Origin: Mucilaginibacter mallensis
GTDB taxonomy: Bacteria; Bacteroidota; Bacteroidia; Sphingobacteriales; Sphingobacteriaceae
Reading direction: 5' to 3'
NCBI RefSeq assembly: GCF_900105165.1
Contig: NZ_LT629740.1
Location: 1,054,001-1,118,000 of the forward strand
Length of the DNA: 64,000 nt
Of this stretch, positions 19,222-27,900 are shown one piece after another. The number at the start of each line of letters is the position of its first letter. Position 1 is the stretch's first letter. Under the pieces are notes generated by a model. That model did no database searches, had not been told where the DNA came from, and saw only the letters and a program-made list of their open reading frames with translations. Position numbers and translations under genes: made by a program.

Positions 19222-20502
19222 ATGGAGCAAACAACCGCAGGCAGGTTAAAATCAATTATCGGTGGCTCGCTGGGCAACCTGGTTGAGTGGTATGACTGGT
19301 ATGTTTATTCCGCTTTCTCGTTGTATTTTGCGCATATCTTCTTCCCCTCTGGCAATCAAACTGCTGAGCTGTTGGATACCGCGGGCATATTTGCCATAGG
19401 CTTTTTGATGCGACCCATAGGCGGCTGGCTCATGGGTACTTATGCTGATAAAAAGGGCCGTAAAACCGCGCTCACCTTTTCGGTATTGCTGATGAGTTTG
19501 GGTTCGCTAATTATAGCGGTAACGCCCGGCTATAAGCAGATCGGTATTGCAGCACCTATTATTCTGGTTATTGCCCGTATTATACAAGGGCTGAGCGTTG
19601 GCGGCGAGTACGGTACCAGCGCCACCTATCTAAGTGAAGTCGCCACCCGCAAGCACCGGGGTTTTTATTCCAGCTTTCAATATGTTACGCTCATCATGGG
19701 GCAGCTGATCGCCTTGGGTGTGTTGGTTTTATTGCAACGGGTATTCCTAACCGAACAACAATTGCATGATTGGGGCTGGCGTATCCCATTTGGTATAGGG
19801 GCGTTTTTGGCAGTTATCACTATGTATTTAAGGCGTAGTTTGCAGGAGTCGGCCTCATTTGTTAAGGATGTTCAGCCTACATCAAACCGGGGTACTTTAA
19901 AGGAACTGGCAAAGCATCCAAAGGCAGTACTAACTGTTATCGGCTTGACTTTAGGCGGTACGGTAGCATTTTACACATTCACCACCTATATGCAGAAGTT
20001 TTTGGTGAATACTTCGGGTTTTTCAAAAAACAGTGCAACGCTTATATCTACACTCACATTGGTTGTTTTTATGCTGATACAGCCGCTGTTTGGTTTATTG
20101 TCTGACAAAATAGGGCGCAAGCCTTTATTAATAGCCTTTGGTGTACTGGGTGCCATCACTACTATACCTATATTATATAGCTTAAGCGGCACAAAGGATG
20201 TTTGGGTGGCCTTTGCACTAATCATGTGTGCATTAATTATTGTTAGTGGCTACACCTCTATTAACGCGGTGGTAAAGGCGGAGCTTTTTCCGGCTAATGT
20301 GCGGGCCTTGGGCGTGGGGTTTCCTTATGCTATAGCGGTATCATTATTTGGCGGTACCGCTGAATATATAGCCCTGCTTTTTAAGGATGAGGGGCATAAG
20401 GAATGGTTTTACTGGTATGTAGCCATTTGTATAGCTATATCACTGGTGATATATGTTACGATGCTCGATACCCGCAAACATTCAAAAATAGAAAGTGATT
20501 GA
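19222..20502 (+). CDS. MFS transporter, metabolite:H+ symporter (KgtP/ProP-like)
   Basis: Twelve-segment transporter of 426 residues. The start MEQTTAGRLKSIIGGSLGN and GNLVEWYDWYVYSAFSLYF are characteristic of the metabolite:H+ symporter family (alpha-ketoglutarate permease KgtP, proline/betaine ProP). The MFS loop 2-3 motif is GTYADKKGRK, and the second copy is GLLSDKIGRKP. I chose ATG 19222, because the 35 in-frame codons upstream lie inside the palindromic repeat. The substrate is probably a carboxylate or small osmolyte, by family only. A 14 bp hairpin overlaps the stop codon. Confidence 0.9.
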   Translation: MEQTTAGRLKSIIGGSLGNLVEWYDWYVYSAFSLYFAHIFFPSGNQTAELLDTAGIFAIGFLMRPIGGWLMGTYADKKGRKTALTFSVLLMSLGSLIIAVTPGYKQIGIAAPIILVIARIIQGLSVGGEYGTSATYLSEVATRKHRGFYSSFQYVTLIMGQLIALGVLVLLQRVFLTEQQLHDWGWRIPFGIGAFLAVITMYLRRSLQESASFVKDVQPTSNRGTLKELAKHPKAVLTVIGLTLGGTVAFYTFTTYMQKFLVNTSGFSKNSATLISTLTLVVFMLIQPLFGLLSDKIGRKPLLIAFGVLGAITTIPILYSLSGTKDVWVAFALIMCALIIVSGYTSINAVVKAELFPANVRALGVGFPYAIAVSLFGGTAEYIALLFKDEGHKEWFYWYVAICIAISLVIYVTMLDTRKHSKIESD

Positions 20503-20527
20503 GGTACTGTTTAACAGTACCTCAATC
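20497..20527 (+). terminator. Hairpin overlapping the MFS stop codon
   Basis: GATTGAGGTACTGT (20497-20510) and ACAGTACCTCAATC (20514-20527) pair perfectly around a TTA loop. The stop codon is inside the left arm. No long T-run follows (AATCCTAAATATT), so it may act as a transcript 3' end stabiliser rather than a classical terminator. Confidence 0.6.
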
Positions 20528-20550
20528 AATCCTAAATATTAATGCCATAG

Positions 20551-20686
20551 ATGTTCGGAAGGTTAAGAAAGGGAGTCATGCTGAGCCACTCGAAGCATGC
20601 GGGCAAAGGCCCTTACGCTTACCCTTCGAGTGCCTCAGGTGACCCCATGCTCAATATGTGTAAGAAAATATATCTTCCGAACACAT
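20551..20686. repeat. REP-like inverted repeat
   Basis: The outer arms ATGTTCGGAAG (20551-20561) and CTTCCGAACACAT (20674-20686) enclose GTCATGCTGAGCCACTCGAAG and CTTCGAGTGCCTCAGGTGACC, which pair with each other. The GTCATGCTGAG word is the kind of REP seed seen again at 31.5 and 46.9 kb. It fills the gap between the convergent MFS and LysR genes. Confidence 0.8.
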
Positions 20687-20692
20687 ATGATG

Positions 20693-21739
20693 TTAATACT
20701 GGTAATTTTTATGATTTCGTACAGCATCGGTAACAAATACCTCGTTATTGATCATGCCGGGGATAACCGGTTCAGGCAAGGTCTTTTGTATTTGCGTGGC
20801 ATGTGCCTGTATGATCTGTTTCTTCTCAACCTCCGCAACATTCATATCCGCGCCCGAAAAATACATTTTCAGGCATTCCAAAAAGTTGGTAATAGCCGGT
20901 GTTTGTTTGCAGGTAGCCGCAAACCAAGCCCTCCGGGCCACGCTATGGTGCATTGGCTTTGTAACAATGTTGCGATTTTTGAGGTATGGTTCAACAATCC
21001 AGTCGGCCATAACGCTTATGCCCAAGCCCGCGTTCACCATTTCAATGGTAGCATCGGTATAATGTATACGGTGCAAAGTTTTTGGTTTTACCTGTTGTGC
21101 CTGTATCAATGCTTCGATCATCGGTGTATCCTGATAGGATGGATCATACAGCGGTAGAATCAATTCCTGGTCCTGAAAATCAGCTATTTCTATTACATCC
21201 TTATTAGCTAAAGGATGATCTTTGCTTATAATTGCCACCAATCTATCCTCAAAAATAGGTTCATAGCGTATTTTTGTATTCACCATTTGGGTGCGAATGA
21301 TGCCGATATCGAGGTCGCCATTCATTAAATATTCTAAAGGGCGACGGGTGGCATCAGATAATATTTGGATATTAATGTCAGGCCAGCGAGATTTGTAATA
21401 CTTTATAATGCCTGGTAGCCAGTGATATGCGGTGTAACATTGCATACTTATGCTTAACTTGCCGGTCTTACCGTGCTTGTAATTATTAATATCTTCCTCT
21501 AAAGATTTAATTTCAGCGAGGATTTTCTCAGCGCTACGTAAAAATCTGTAGCCTTGTTCTGATAGATGGAGTTTTTTACCATTACGGTTAAACACATCAA
21601 TGCCAAGCTCGCGCTCCAGTTCTTTTAGCTGGTGACTAAGTGCAGATTGGGTTAAATGAAGCGTAGAGGCCGCTTTTGTAAGCGTTCCCTCTTTTGAAAT
21701 GGTATCAATTAAACGAAAATGATGGATGGCTATATTCAT
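20693..21739 (-). CDS. LysR-type transcriptional regulator
   Basis: Regulator of 348 residues. The N-terminal winged helix-turn-helix (residues 1-60, LTKAASTLHLTQSALSHQLKELE) is typical LysR, and the rest is a periplasmic-binding-like effector domain (about 90-300) with a longer than usual C-terminal tail. It is divergent from the TolC-RND-adaptor operon, with 87 bases between start codons, the usual arrangement for a LysR regulator of its neighbour. It resembles MetR-type regulators in the DNA-binding part. The effector is unknown; control of the efflux operon is inferred from position. Confidence 0.88.
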   Translation of the reverse strand: MNIAIHHFRLIDTISKEGTLTKAASTLHLTQSALSHQLKELERELGIDVFNRNGKKLHLSEQGYRFLRSAEKILAEIKSLEEDINNYKHGKTGKLSISMQCYTAYHWLPGIIKYYKSRWPDINIQILSDATRRPLEYLMNGDLDIGIIRTQMVNTKIRYEPIFEDRLVAIISKDHPLANKDVIEIADFQDQELILPLYDPSYQDTPMIEALIQAQQVKPKTLHRIHYTDATIEMVNAGLGISVMADWIVEPYLKNRNIVTKPMHHSVARRAWFAATCKQTPAITNFLECLKMYFSGADMNVAEVEKKQIIQAHATQIQKTLPEPVIPGMINNEVFVTDAVRNHKNYQY

Positions 21740-21826
21740 TATTACTTTTATTAATCATTATCACAAAATTAATTCATTTTTTTCATATATCCGATAGTTT
21801 TACTTTTGCCGCAACAAATACCGAAT
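21740..21826. promoter_or_regulatory. Divergent LysR/efflux control region
   Basis: The spacer holds TTAAT-N12-ATTAA (21751-21755 with 21768-21772), a candidate LysR-type dyad, and TACTTTTG (21801-21808), which matches the Bacteroidota -7 box TAnnTTTG 18 bases ahead of the ATG at 21827. The -33 TTTG is poorly conserved, as expected for an activator-dependent promoter. The dyad call is tentative because the region is very AT-rich. Confidence 0.4.
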
Positions 21827-23230
21827 ATGTTAGTCTCAATATCTAAACGTCTATTCTTAGTTTTATCAGGTATTTTTTATTTCATAAATGCTCAGGCCCA
21901 ACAAAAAACATTGGGCATGAAAGATGCAGAACAAACAGCACTTGCTAATTACGGATCTATCAAAGCAAAGGCAAATCAGTTAAACTCATCTAAAGCATCC
22001 CTGAAGGAATCTAAAACAGAATACCTGCCTGATGTAAACTTATCAGCACAACAGGTTTACGGAACAGTAAACAGCCAGTTTGGCCCAATTTCAGGTTATC
22101 ATGGTTTGGCAACCGCGGCATCAGGCCCGGTATTGGCAAATCAAAACTGGAACGCAGCCTTTGGTTCTCTTTATGTATCAAACGTAAACTGGGACTTCTT
22201 TGCTTTCGGAAAATCGAGAGAAAGAGTTAAAGTGCAAAAATCCATTGTTAATCTGGATGAAACCGACCTGGCGCAGGAACAATTTGAACATGAAGTGAGA
22301 GTTGCCAGCGCTTACCTTAATTTACTGGTTGCCCAGCAGCTTGCAAAAGCGGAGCAGGACAACCTTAACCGCAGTATTGATCTGCAAACAGTGGTTATAG
22401 CCCGCGTAAAAAATGGCTTGAACCCGGGGGTTGATTCATCGCTGGCAAATGCACAGGTGTCAAATGCCCGTATTTCATTAACCAACGCACAGCAAACCGT
22501 ACAGGATCAAAGCAATCAACTGGCCAATTACATGGGGATCCCTCCGCAGGATTTTCAGCTTGATAGTGCCTTTATTACTAAAACGCCTAATAATATTTTA
22601 GTACAGCCCGCTATAAGCACTGATGAGCACCCGCTGTTAAAGTATTACCGCAACCGTATTGGTGTGAGTGATGAACAGGCAAAGTATTTAAGCACGTTCG
22701 CTTACCCAACCTTTAGTTTGTTTGGTTTATATCAGGGCAGGGGATCAGGTTTCAAAAGTGATTATAGTAGCAACCTGAACGATTACAGCTCAAGCTATGG
22801 TGCAGGTGCCGATCCTACCCGTTATAACTATTTACTGGGTATAGGTGTAGTATGGAATATTACCATGCCTTTCAGGGTGCATTACCAGGTAAAGTCACAA
22901 AAATATACCTCGGCACAATACCAGGACGAGTATAATTTGCAAAGTGAGCAGTTAAAGGATCAGCAGGCACTTGCTGAAACCAGGATTAACAGCGCCTTAA
23001 AAAATTATGCCGAAGCACCTGTTGAAGTTAAGGCGGCAAACAGTGCCTACATTCAAAAATTTGCCCTGTACAAAAACGGACTGGCCAATATTGTTGATTT
23101 TACTGATGCGCTTTACACCTTAAACCGTGCCGAAGTTGACCAGGATATAGCATCGAACAGTGTTTGGCAGGCTTTGCTCTACAAATCAGCCGCTACGGGT
23201 GATTTCGGGATTTTTATAAATAATTTTTAA
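21827..23230 (+). CDS. TolC family outer-membrane efflux protein
   Basis: Outer-membrane channel component of 467 residues with a signal peptide (MLVSISKRLFLVLSGIFYFINAQAQ). It has two long heptad-like helical regions (about 45-75 and 140-235, and again about 340-420) characteristic of TolC-like proteins. I chose ATG 21827; an upstream TTG at 21806 falls inside the predicted -7 box. It is the first gene of an efflux operon, 18 bases ahead of the RND permease. The gene order TolC-permease-adaptor is the reverse of the common adaptor-permease-TolC order. Confidence 0.9.
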   Translation: MLVSISKRLFLVLSGIFYFINAQAQQKTLGMKDAEQTALANYGSIKAKANQLNSSKASLKESKTEYLPDVNLSAQQVYGTVNSQFGPISGYHGLATAASGPVLANQNWNAAFGSLYVSNVNWDFFAFGKSRERVKVQKSIVNLDETDLAQEQFEHEVRVASAYLNLLVAQQLAKAEQDNLNRSIDLQTVVIARVKNGLNPGVDSSLANAQVSNARISLTNAQQTVQDQSNQLANYMGIPPQDFQLDSAFITKTPNNILVQPAISTDEHPLLKYYRNRIGVSDEQAKYLSTFAYPTFSLFGLYQGRGSGFKSDYSSNLNDYSSSYGAGADPTRYNYLLGIGVVWNITMPFRVHYQVKSQKYTSAQYQDEYNLQSEQLKDQQALAETRINSALKNYAEAPVEVKAANSAYIQKFALYKNGLANIVDFTDALYTLNRAEVDQDIASNSVWQALLYKSAATGDFGIFINNF

Positions 23231-23248
23231 TATACAGAACACGAACTA

Positions 23249-26200
23249 ATGGGAATGATAAAAGGGGCCCTTCAAAGGCCAATCACCATACTGGTTATAG
23301 TAGCAGGTTTGTTTTTCTTCGGTATTAATGCCACTCGCAGCATTAAGATAGATATCTTTCCTGACCTTAATTTGCCGGTAATTTATGTATCGCACCCTTA
23401 CGGTGGTTTTACACCAAACCAGATGGAGGCGTACTTTGCCAAGTCGTACGTTAACTTGCTGTTGTTTGTATCGGGTGTAAAAAGCATCGAAACAAAAAAT
23501 ATACAGGGCTTAACACTTATAAAAGTTACGTTTTACGAAGGTACTAATATGGCCCAGGCCGCCGCGGAGGTCACGGCATACACCAACAGGGCCCAGGCCG
23601 GCTTCCCGCAAGGGTCACAGCCGCCATTTATCATGCGCTTTGATGCGTCAACACTGCCTGTTGGTCAGCTGGTATTAAGCAGCCCCACCCGCAGTAATAA
23701 CGAATTGCTCGATTTTGCATTGGTTTATATACGTTCGGCCTTTACCTCAGTTCCGGGTTTGGTTGCTCCGGCACCATTCGGGGGTAACCAGCGTACAATT
23801 GTAATTAAGGCCGATCCCGAATTGCTTCGTCAACATAATTTAACGCCGGATCAACTGGTTGTCGCCCTGCGCGATAATAACCAGAACACACCTGCTGGTA
23901 ACGTGCGTATAGGTGACTATAACTACTTAACGCCAACAAATACCACCATTAAAAATGTGAGTGATTTTGGTAATATTCCATTGTATAAAAATGGCGTTCA
24001 AACAGTATTCCTGCATGATGTGGCTACTGTTGAAGATGGCGCCGATATTACATCGGGCTACGCCTTAATAAATGGTAAGCGATCTGTTTATCTGCCGATC
24101 ACAAAATCATCATCAGCATCAACATGGGAAGTAGTGCAAGGTCTGAAAAAGGCTATCCCGCGTTTCCAGGGTTTGGTACCGCAGGATGTTAAGCTGTCGT
24201 TTGTATTCGACCAATCTATATATGTAATAAACGCCGTTAAGAGTTTGGCCGAGGAGGGTGCTATTGGTGCCGTACTTACAGGCTTAATGGTGTTATTATT
24301 CCTGGGCGACAGGCGCGGGGCGCTGATCGTAATATTAACGATCCCTACCTGCGTTATATCCAGCGTATTCTTCCTTTACCTGTTCCATCAAACTATAAAT
24401 ATCATAACGCTGAGCGGGCTTTCGCTGGCTATCGGTATTCTGGTGGATGAGTCGACGGTAACGATCGAAAATATTCACCAGCACTTTGATATGGGTAAAC
24501 CCAAGGCATTAGCCATATGGGATGCCTGTAAGGAAATCGCTTTCCCTAAATTATTGATCCTGTTTTGTATCCTGGCGGTGTTTGCACCAGCCTTTACCAT
24601 GACAGGTATACCGGGCGCATTATTCCTGCCGTTGTCACTGGCAATTGGTTTCGCCATGATCATATCTTACCTGCTTGCCCAAACCTTTGTGCCAATTATG
24701 GCCAACTGGATAATGATTAACAAGCATGAGAAAAAAGATTATGCCATGGATGACGATGCCGATGAGGCTAAGCTAAAGGAAGAAGCTGTAAAACATGCTA
24801 CTGAACATAAAGCAGGCGAAAAGGAAACAGGCTTTGATAAATTCAGGGTATGGTTTTTAGGTGTGATTGACGCGATGATGAAAGCGCGCAAGCTTATTGT
24901 AACGGTTTACCTGGTAGTGGCCTTTGGTTTGGCATTCCTGTTATTTGCTATAATAGGCAGGGATGTATTGCCGAAAGTAAACTCAGGTACATTCCAGGTA
25001 CGTTTACGCGGGGCCGATGGAACCAGGCTTGAACGTACAGAAACCACTACGCTTAAAGCATTGCATTTATTAGAAGGTTTGGTTGGTAAACAAAATATCG
25101 CCATTACTTCAAGTATAGTTGGTACGCACCCGTCATCATTCTCAACAAACCCTATCTACATGTTTATGGCCGGCCCGCAGGAAGCGGTAATGCAGGTACA
25201 GCTTGCTGAAGGCTACAAAGTGAATCTGGATGATCTGAAGGAGCGTTTCAGGGATACCATGAAAAAGGAATTGCCTGATGTGAAGCTGTCATTTGAGCCG
25301 ATAGAGCTTACCGATAAAATTTTGAGCCAGGGTTCGCCAACACCTATTGAGGTGGCATTTACCGGCAAAAACAAAATAGCCGATGTAGGTTACGCCCAAA
25401 AAATGGTGAAAATACTGGATAGTATTAATTACCTGCGCGATGTGCAGATAGGCCAAGCCTATAAATATCCGGCTATAAATATTGATATAGACAGGACAAG
25501 GGCAGCTGAGCTGGGTGTGAGTATCAATGATATATCACGTACACTTACCGCTTCAACCTCGTCATCACGCCTTACCGAAAAGAACGTTTGGATTGATCAG
25601 AAAGCAGGCTTAAGCTACCAGGTACAGGTTGAAGTTCCCGAATACCAGATGGCCAGCCTGAATGATATACGTGAGATACCTGTTTTAGCCAACCAGCCAA
25701 GGCCGGTGTTAAGTGATGTTGCCAGTATTAAAATGGATACCACTTATGGCGAAAATGATGATATAGGCGCTGTGCCAACCATGTCGGTTACTGCCAATAT
25801 CAACAAGAAGGATTTGGGTACAGCTACCAATGATGTACAAAAAGCTATTAAGCGGTTAGGAAAGCTTCCTCACGGTTTAACTGTTGAACTGCGTGGTATG
25901 AGCCAAACCTTAACCGATACGCTGGATAGCCTGCAAACAGGTTTATTAGTTGCTATTTTAGTCATCTACCTGATGCTTGCAGCTAACTTCCAATCGTTTA
26001 AGGTATCATTAGTGGTATTGTCAACGGTTCCGGCAGTATTGTTCGGCTCACTGTTCCTGGTGAAAATAACCGGGGCCACATTGAACCTGCAATCCTACAT
26101 GGGTATGATCATGTCCGTCGGTGTATCTATATCCAACGCGGTGTTATTGATTACCAATGCCGAGGAATTACGGAAGCATAATGGCGATGCCCTTAGAGCA

Positions 26201-26494
26201 GCACGTGAGGCGGTTGCCATACGTGTACGCCCAATATTAATGACCAGCTTGGCCATGATTGTGGGTATGATACCAATGGCATCGGGCTTAGGTGAGGGTG
26301 GCGATCAAACATCACCACTGGGCCGCGCGGTAATAGGCGGCTTGCTGGCATCAACATTTGCAGCATTATTTATATTACCACTGGTATTTGCCTGGGTACA
26401 AGGCAACTCTACCACTCAATCTGTATCATTAGACCCTGAAGATAAGGAAAGTAAATTTTATGTCCCATTGCACCATGAACATCAAACAAAATAG
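23249..26494 (+). CDS. RND efflux transporter permease
   Basis: Inner-membrane proton-driven pump of 1081 residues with the duplicated RND layout: membrane helix near 12-30, periplasmic part, helices about 335-500, second periplasmic part and helices about 925-1060. Helix 4 reads LAIGILVDESTVTIEN, so the canonical Asp-Asp pair of HAE-type pumps is D400-E401 here. A charged cytoplasmic stretch (about 500-530, rich in Lys, Glu and Asp) lies between the halves. The substrate could be hydrophobic drugs or other amphiphiles; nothing points to metals. The 3' end overlaps the adaptor start by 20 bases. Confidence 0.92.
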   Translation: MGMIKGALQRPITILVIVAGLFFFGINATRSIKIDIFPDLNLPVIYVSHPYGGFTPNQMEAYFAKSYVNLLLFVSGVKSIETKNIQGLTLIKVTFYEGTNMAQAAAEVTAYTNRAQAGFPQGSQPPFIMRFDASTLPVGQLVLSSPTRSNNELLDFALVYIRSAFTSVPGLVAPAPFGGNQRTIVIKADPELLRQHNLTPDQLVVALRDNNQNTPAGNVRIGDYNYLTPTNTTIKNVSDFGNIPLYKNGVQTVFLHDVATVEDGADITSGYALINGKRSVYLPITKSSSASTWEVVQGLKKAIPRFQGLVPQDVKLSFVFDQSIYVINAVKSLAEEGAIGAVLTGLMVLLFLGDRRGALIVILTIPTCVISSVFFLYLFHQTINIITLSGLSLAIGILVDESTVTIENIHQHFDMGKPKALAIWDACKEIAFPKLLILFCILAVFAPAFTMTGIPGALFLPLSLAIGFAMIISYLLAQTFVPIMANWIMINKHEKKDYAMDDDADEAKLKEEAVKHATEHKAGEKETGFDKFRVWFLGVIDAMMKARKLIVTVYLVVAFGLAFLLFAIIGRDVLPKVNSGTFQVRLRGADGTRLERTETTTLKALHLLEGLVGKQNIAITSSIVGTHPSSFSTNPIYMFMAGPQEAVMQVQLAEGYKVNLDDLKERFRDTMKKELPDVKLSFEPIELTDKILSQGSPTPIEVAFTGKNKIADVGYAQKMVKILDSINYLRDVQIGQAYKYPAINIDIDRTRAAELGVSINDISRTLTASTSSSRLTEKNVWIDQKAGLSYQVQVEVPEYQMASLNDIREIPVLANQPRPVLSDVASIKMDTTYGENDDIGAVPTMSVTANINKKDLGTATNDVQKAIKRLGKLPHGLTVELRGMSQTLTDTLDSLQTGLLVAILVIYLMLAANFQSFKVSLVVLSTVPAVLFGSLFLVKITGATLNLQSYMGMIMSVGVSISNAVLLITNAEELRKHNGDALRAAREAVAIRVRPILMTSLAMIVGMIPMASGLGEGGDQTSPLGRAVIGGLLASTFAALFILPLVFAWVQGNSTTQSVSLDPEDKESKFYVPLHHEHQTK

Positions 26495-27665
26495 ATTATT
26501 TATTGCCCTAACCATAATGGTTATAGGCACAGGCTTTTTAAGCGCTTGTGGCCCCAATAAAAAGGATAAGGAAGAGCAAAACCAAACTGTGGAACAGGTA
26601 AACGCGCTTGATACGCCTACTGTTTCACTAATAACTATTGCTAAAGGCAAGCTAACCTCGAGCATTACCGTTCCGGGTGAATTGCAGCCATACCAACAGG
26701 TTAATTTGTATGCAAAAATAAATAGCTATGTAAAAAGCCTTACGGTTGATATAGGCTCACAAGTACACCAGGGGCAACTGCTGGCTACTTTAGAGGCGCC
26801 GGAGATCAACTCACAACTGGAAGAAGCAAAATCACGCATACAACAAAATAAGGCTATATACTTTGCCAGCAAAGCAACTTACGACAGGTTGTATAGTACC
26901 AGCAAAACGCCGGGTACTGTATCTGAAAACGATCTGGAGCAGGCTATTGCCAAAATGCAATCAGACTCGGCAAATGTTGAGGCCGCTAAATCTGCTTATA
27001 AAGAGGTTTCAGCAAACCTGGCTTATTTACAGATAAGGGCACCGTTTGACGGGATAGTAACCCTGCGTAATATTAACCTGGGTACTTATGTTGGTCCGGC
27101 AGCGGGCGGAGGCAATCAGCCTTTGTTTGTTATTGAGGATCATAAACGGCTGCGTTTGGTAATATCAATACCTGAAAGCTTTACCGGTGGTTTAACTAAT
27201 AAGGATCAGGTTACGTTTAGCATAAAAGAATTGCAGGGCGAAAAATTCACTGCCAAAATTGAACGTTTAGCCGGCTCCTTGGATAATACGCTAAGATCAG
27301 AACGTTTGGAAATGGACGTTTACAATACCAGTGGCAAACTGTTACCAAACATGTATGCTGATGTTAATGTACCATTGCCATCACGCGACAGTGCTTTCAT
27401 CGTACCTAAATCGGCCGTGGTAACATCAACCGAGAAGGTATTTGTGATAAGGGTAAAAGATGGTAAGGCAGAATGGGTGAATGCCAAAAAAGGCCTTGAA
27501 GCAGGTGATATGGTTGAGTTGTATGCTGATATTCAACCCGGCGATCAGCTGGTTAAAGCAGCAACCGAGGAGATAAGAGATGGTGCATCAGTAAAAATAG
27601 GAAGCAGCCCTGTTGCGGCTGATGATGATAAGGGTGCAAAGAAAGATACTGCTGCGAAAAAGTAG
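26475..27665 (+). CDS. RND efflux periplasmic adaptor lipoprotein
   Basis: Membrane-fusion protein of 396 residues. ATG 26475 gives a lipoprotein signal with lipobox LSAC (C25), preferred over an in-frame ATG at 26460. It shows a biotinyl-lipoyl half (AKINSYVKSLTVDIGSQVHQ), an alpha-hairpin (about 115-175), the second lipoyl half (LQIRAPFDGIVTLRNINLG), then beta-barrel and membrane-proximal domains. It bridges the RND pump and the TolC channel. The reading frame overlaps the permease gene, indicating translational coupling. The tail is Asp/Lys-rich. A terminator follows at 27689. Confidence 0.92.
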   Translation: MNIKQNRLFIALTIMVIGTGFLSACGPNKKDKEEQNQTVEQVNALDTPTVSLITIAKGKLTSSITVPGELQPYQQVNLYAKINSYVKSLTVDIGSQVHQGQLLATLEAPEINSQLEEAKSRIQQNKAIYFASKATYDRLYSTSKTPGTVSENDLEQAIAKMQSDSANVEAAKSAYKEVSANLAYLQIRAPFDGIVTLRNINLGTYVGPAAGGGNQPLFVIEDHKRLRLVISIPESFTGGLTNKDQVTFSIKELQGEKFTAKIERLAGSLDNTLRSERLEMDVYNTSGKLLPNMYADVNVPLPSRDSAFIVPKSAVVTSTEKVFVIRVKDGKAEWVNAKKGLEAGDMVELYADIQPGDQLVKAATEEIRDGASVKIGSSPVAADDDKGAKKDTAAKK

Positions 27666-27688
27666 TGGAGATTGATAATGAGGGTTAT

Positions 27689-27728
27689 AGATCAGGTTGA
27701 TTAAGTTCGATCTGATCTTTTTTGTTTT
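27689..27728 (+). terminator. Rho-independent terminator of the efflux operon
   Basis: AGATCAG (27689-27695) pairs with CTGATCT (27712-27718) and is followed by TTTTTTGTTTTG. It lies 24 bases after the adaptor stop codon, on the plus strand. Confidence 0.75.
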
Positions 27729-27760
27729 GTAGATCATATGTGCACACTAAAAAAAAGCAA

Positions 27761-27881
27761 GGGCCCTGTGCGATTCCCTCCCAACGGGAGGGGCGGGGAG
27801 GGGTTTAATCCGGTATATATGGCGTAGAGACCCCTCCCTGCCACCACACAATCAGCCGCACCCCTCCCGTAGGGAGGGAAT
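27761..27881. repeat. GC-rich inverted-repeat element, copy 2
   Basis: Second copy of the element at 5671-5790, in the same orientation. Shared landmarks are GCGATTCC, GGGGAGGGGTTT, ACCCCTCCCTGCCAC and CCGCACCCCTCCCGT followed by GGGAGGGAAT. It is intergenic, between the convergent efflux operon and the serine hydrolase gene, which ends 20 bases later. Confidence 0.85.
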
Positions 27882-27900
27882 TGAAAAATATGGGCGACGT

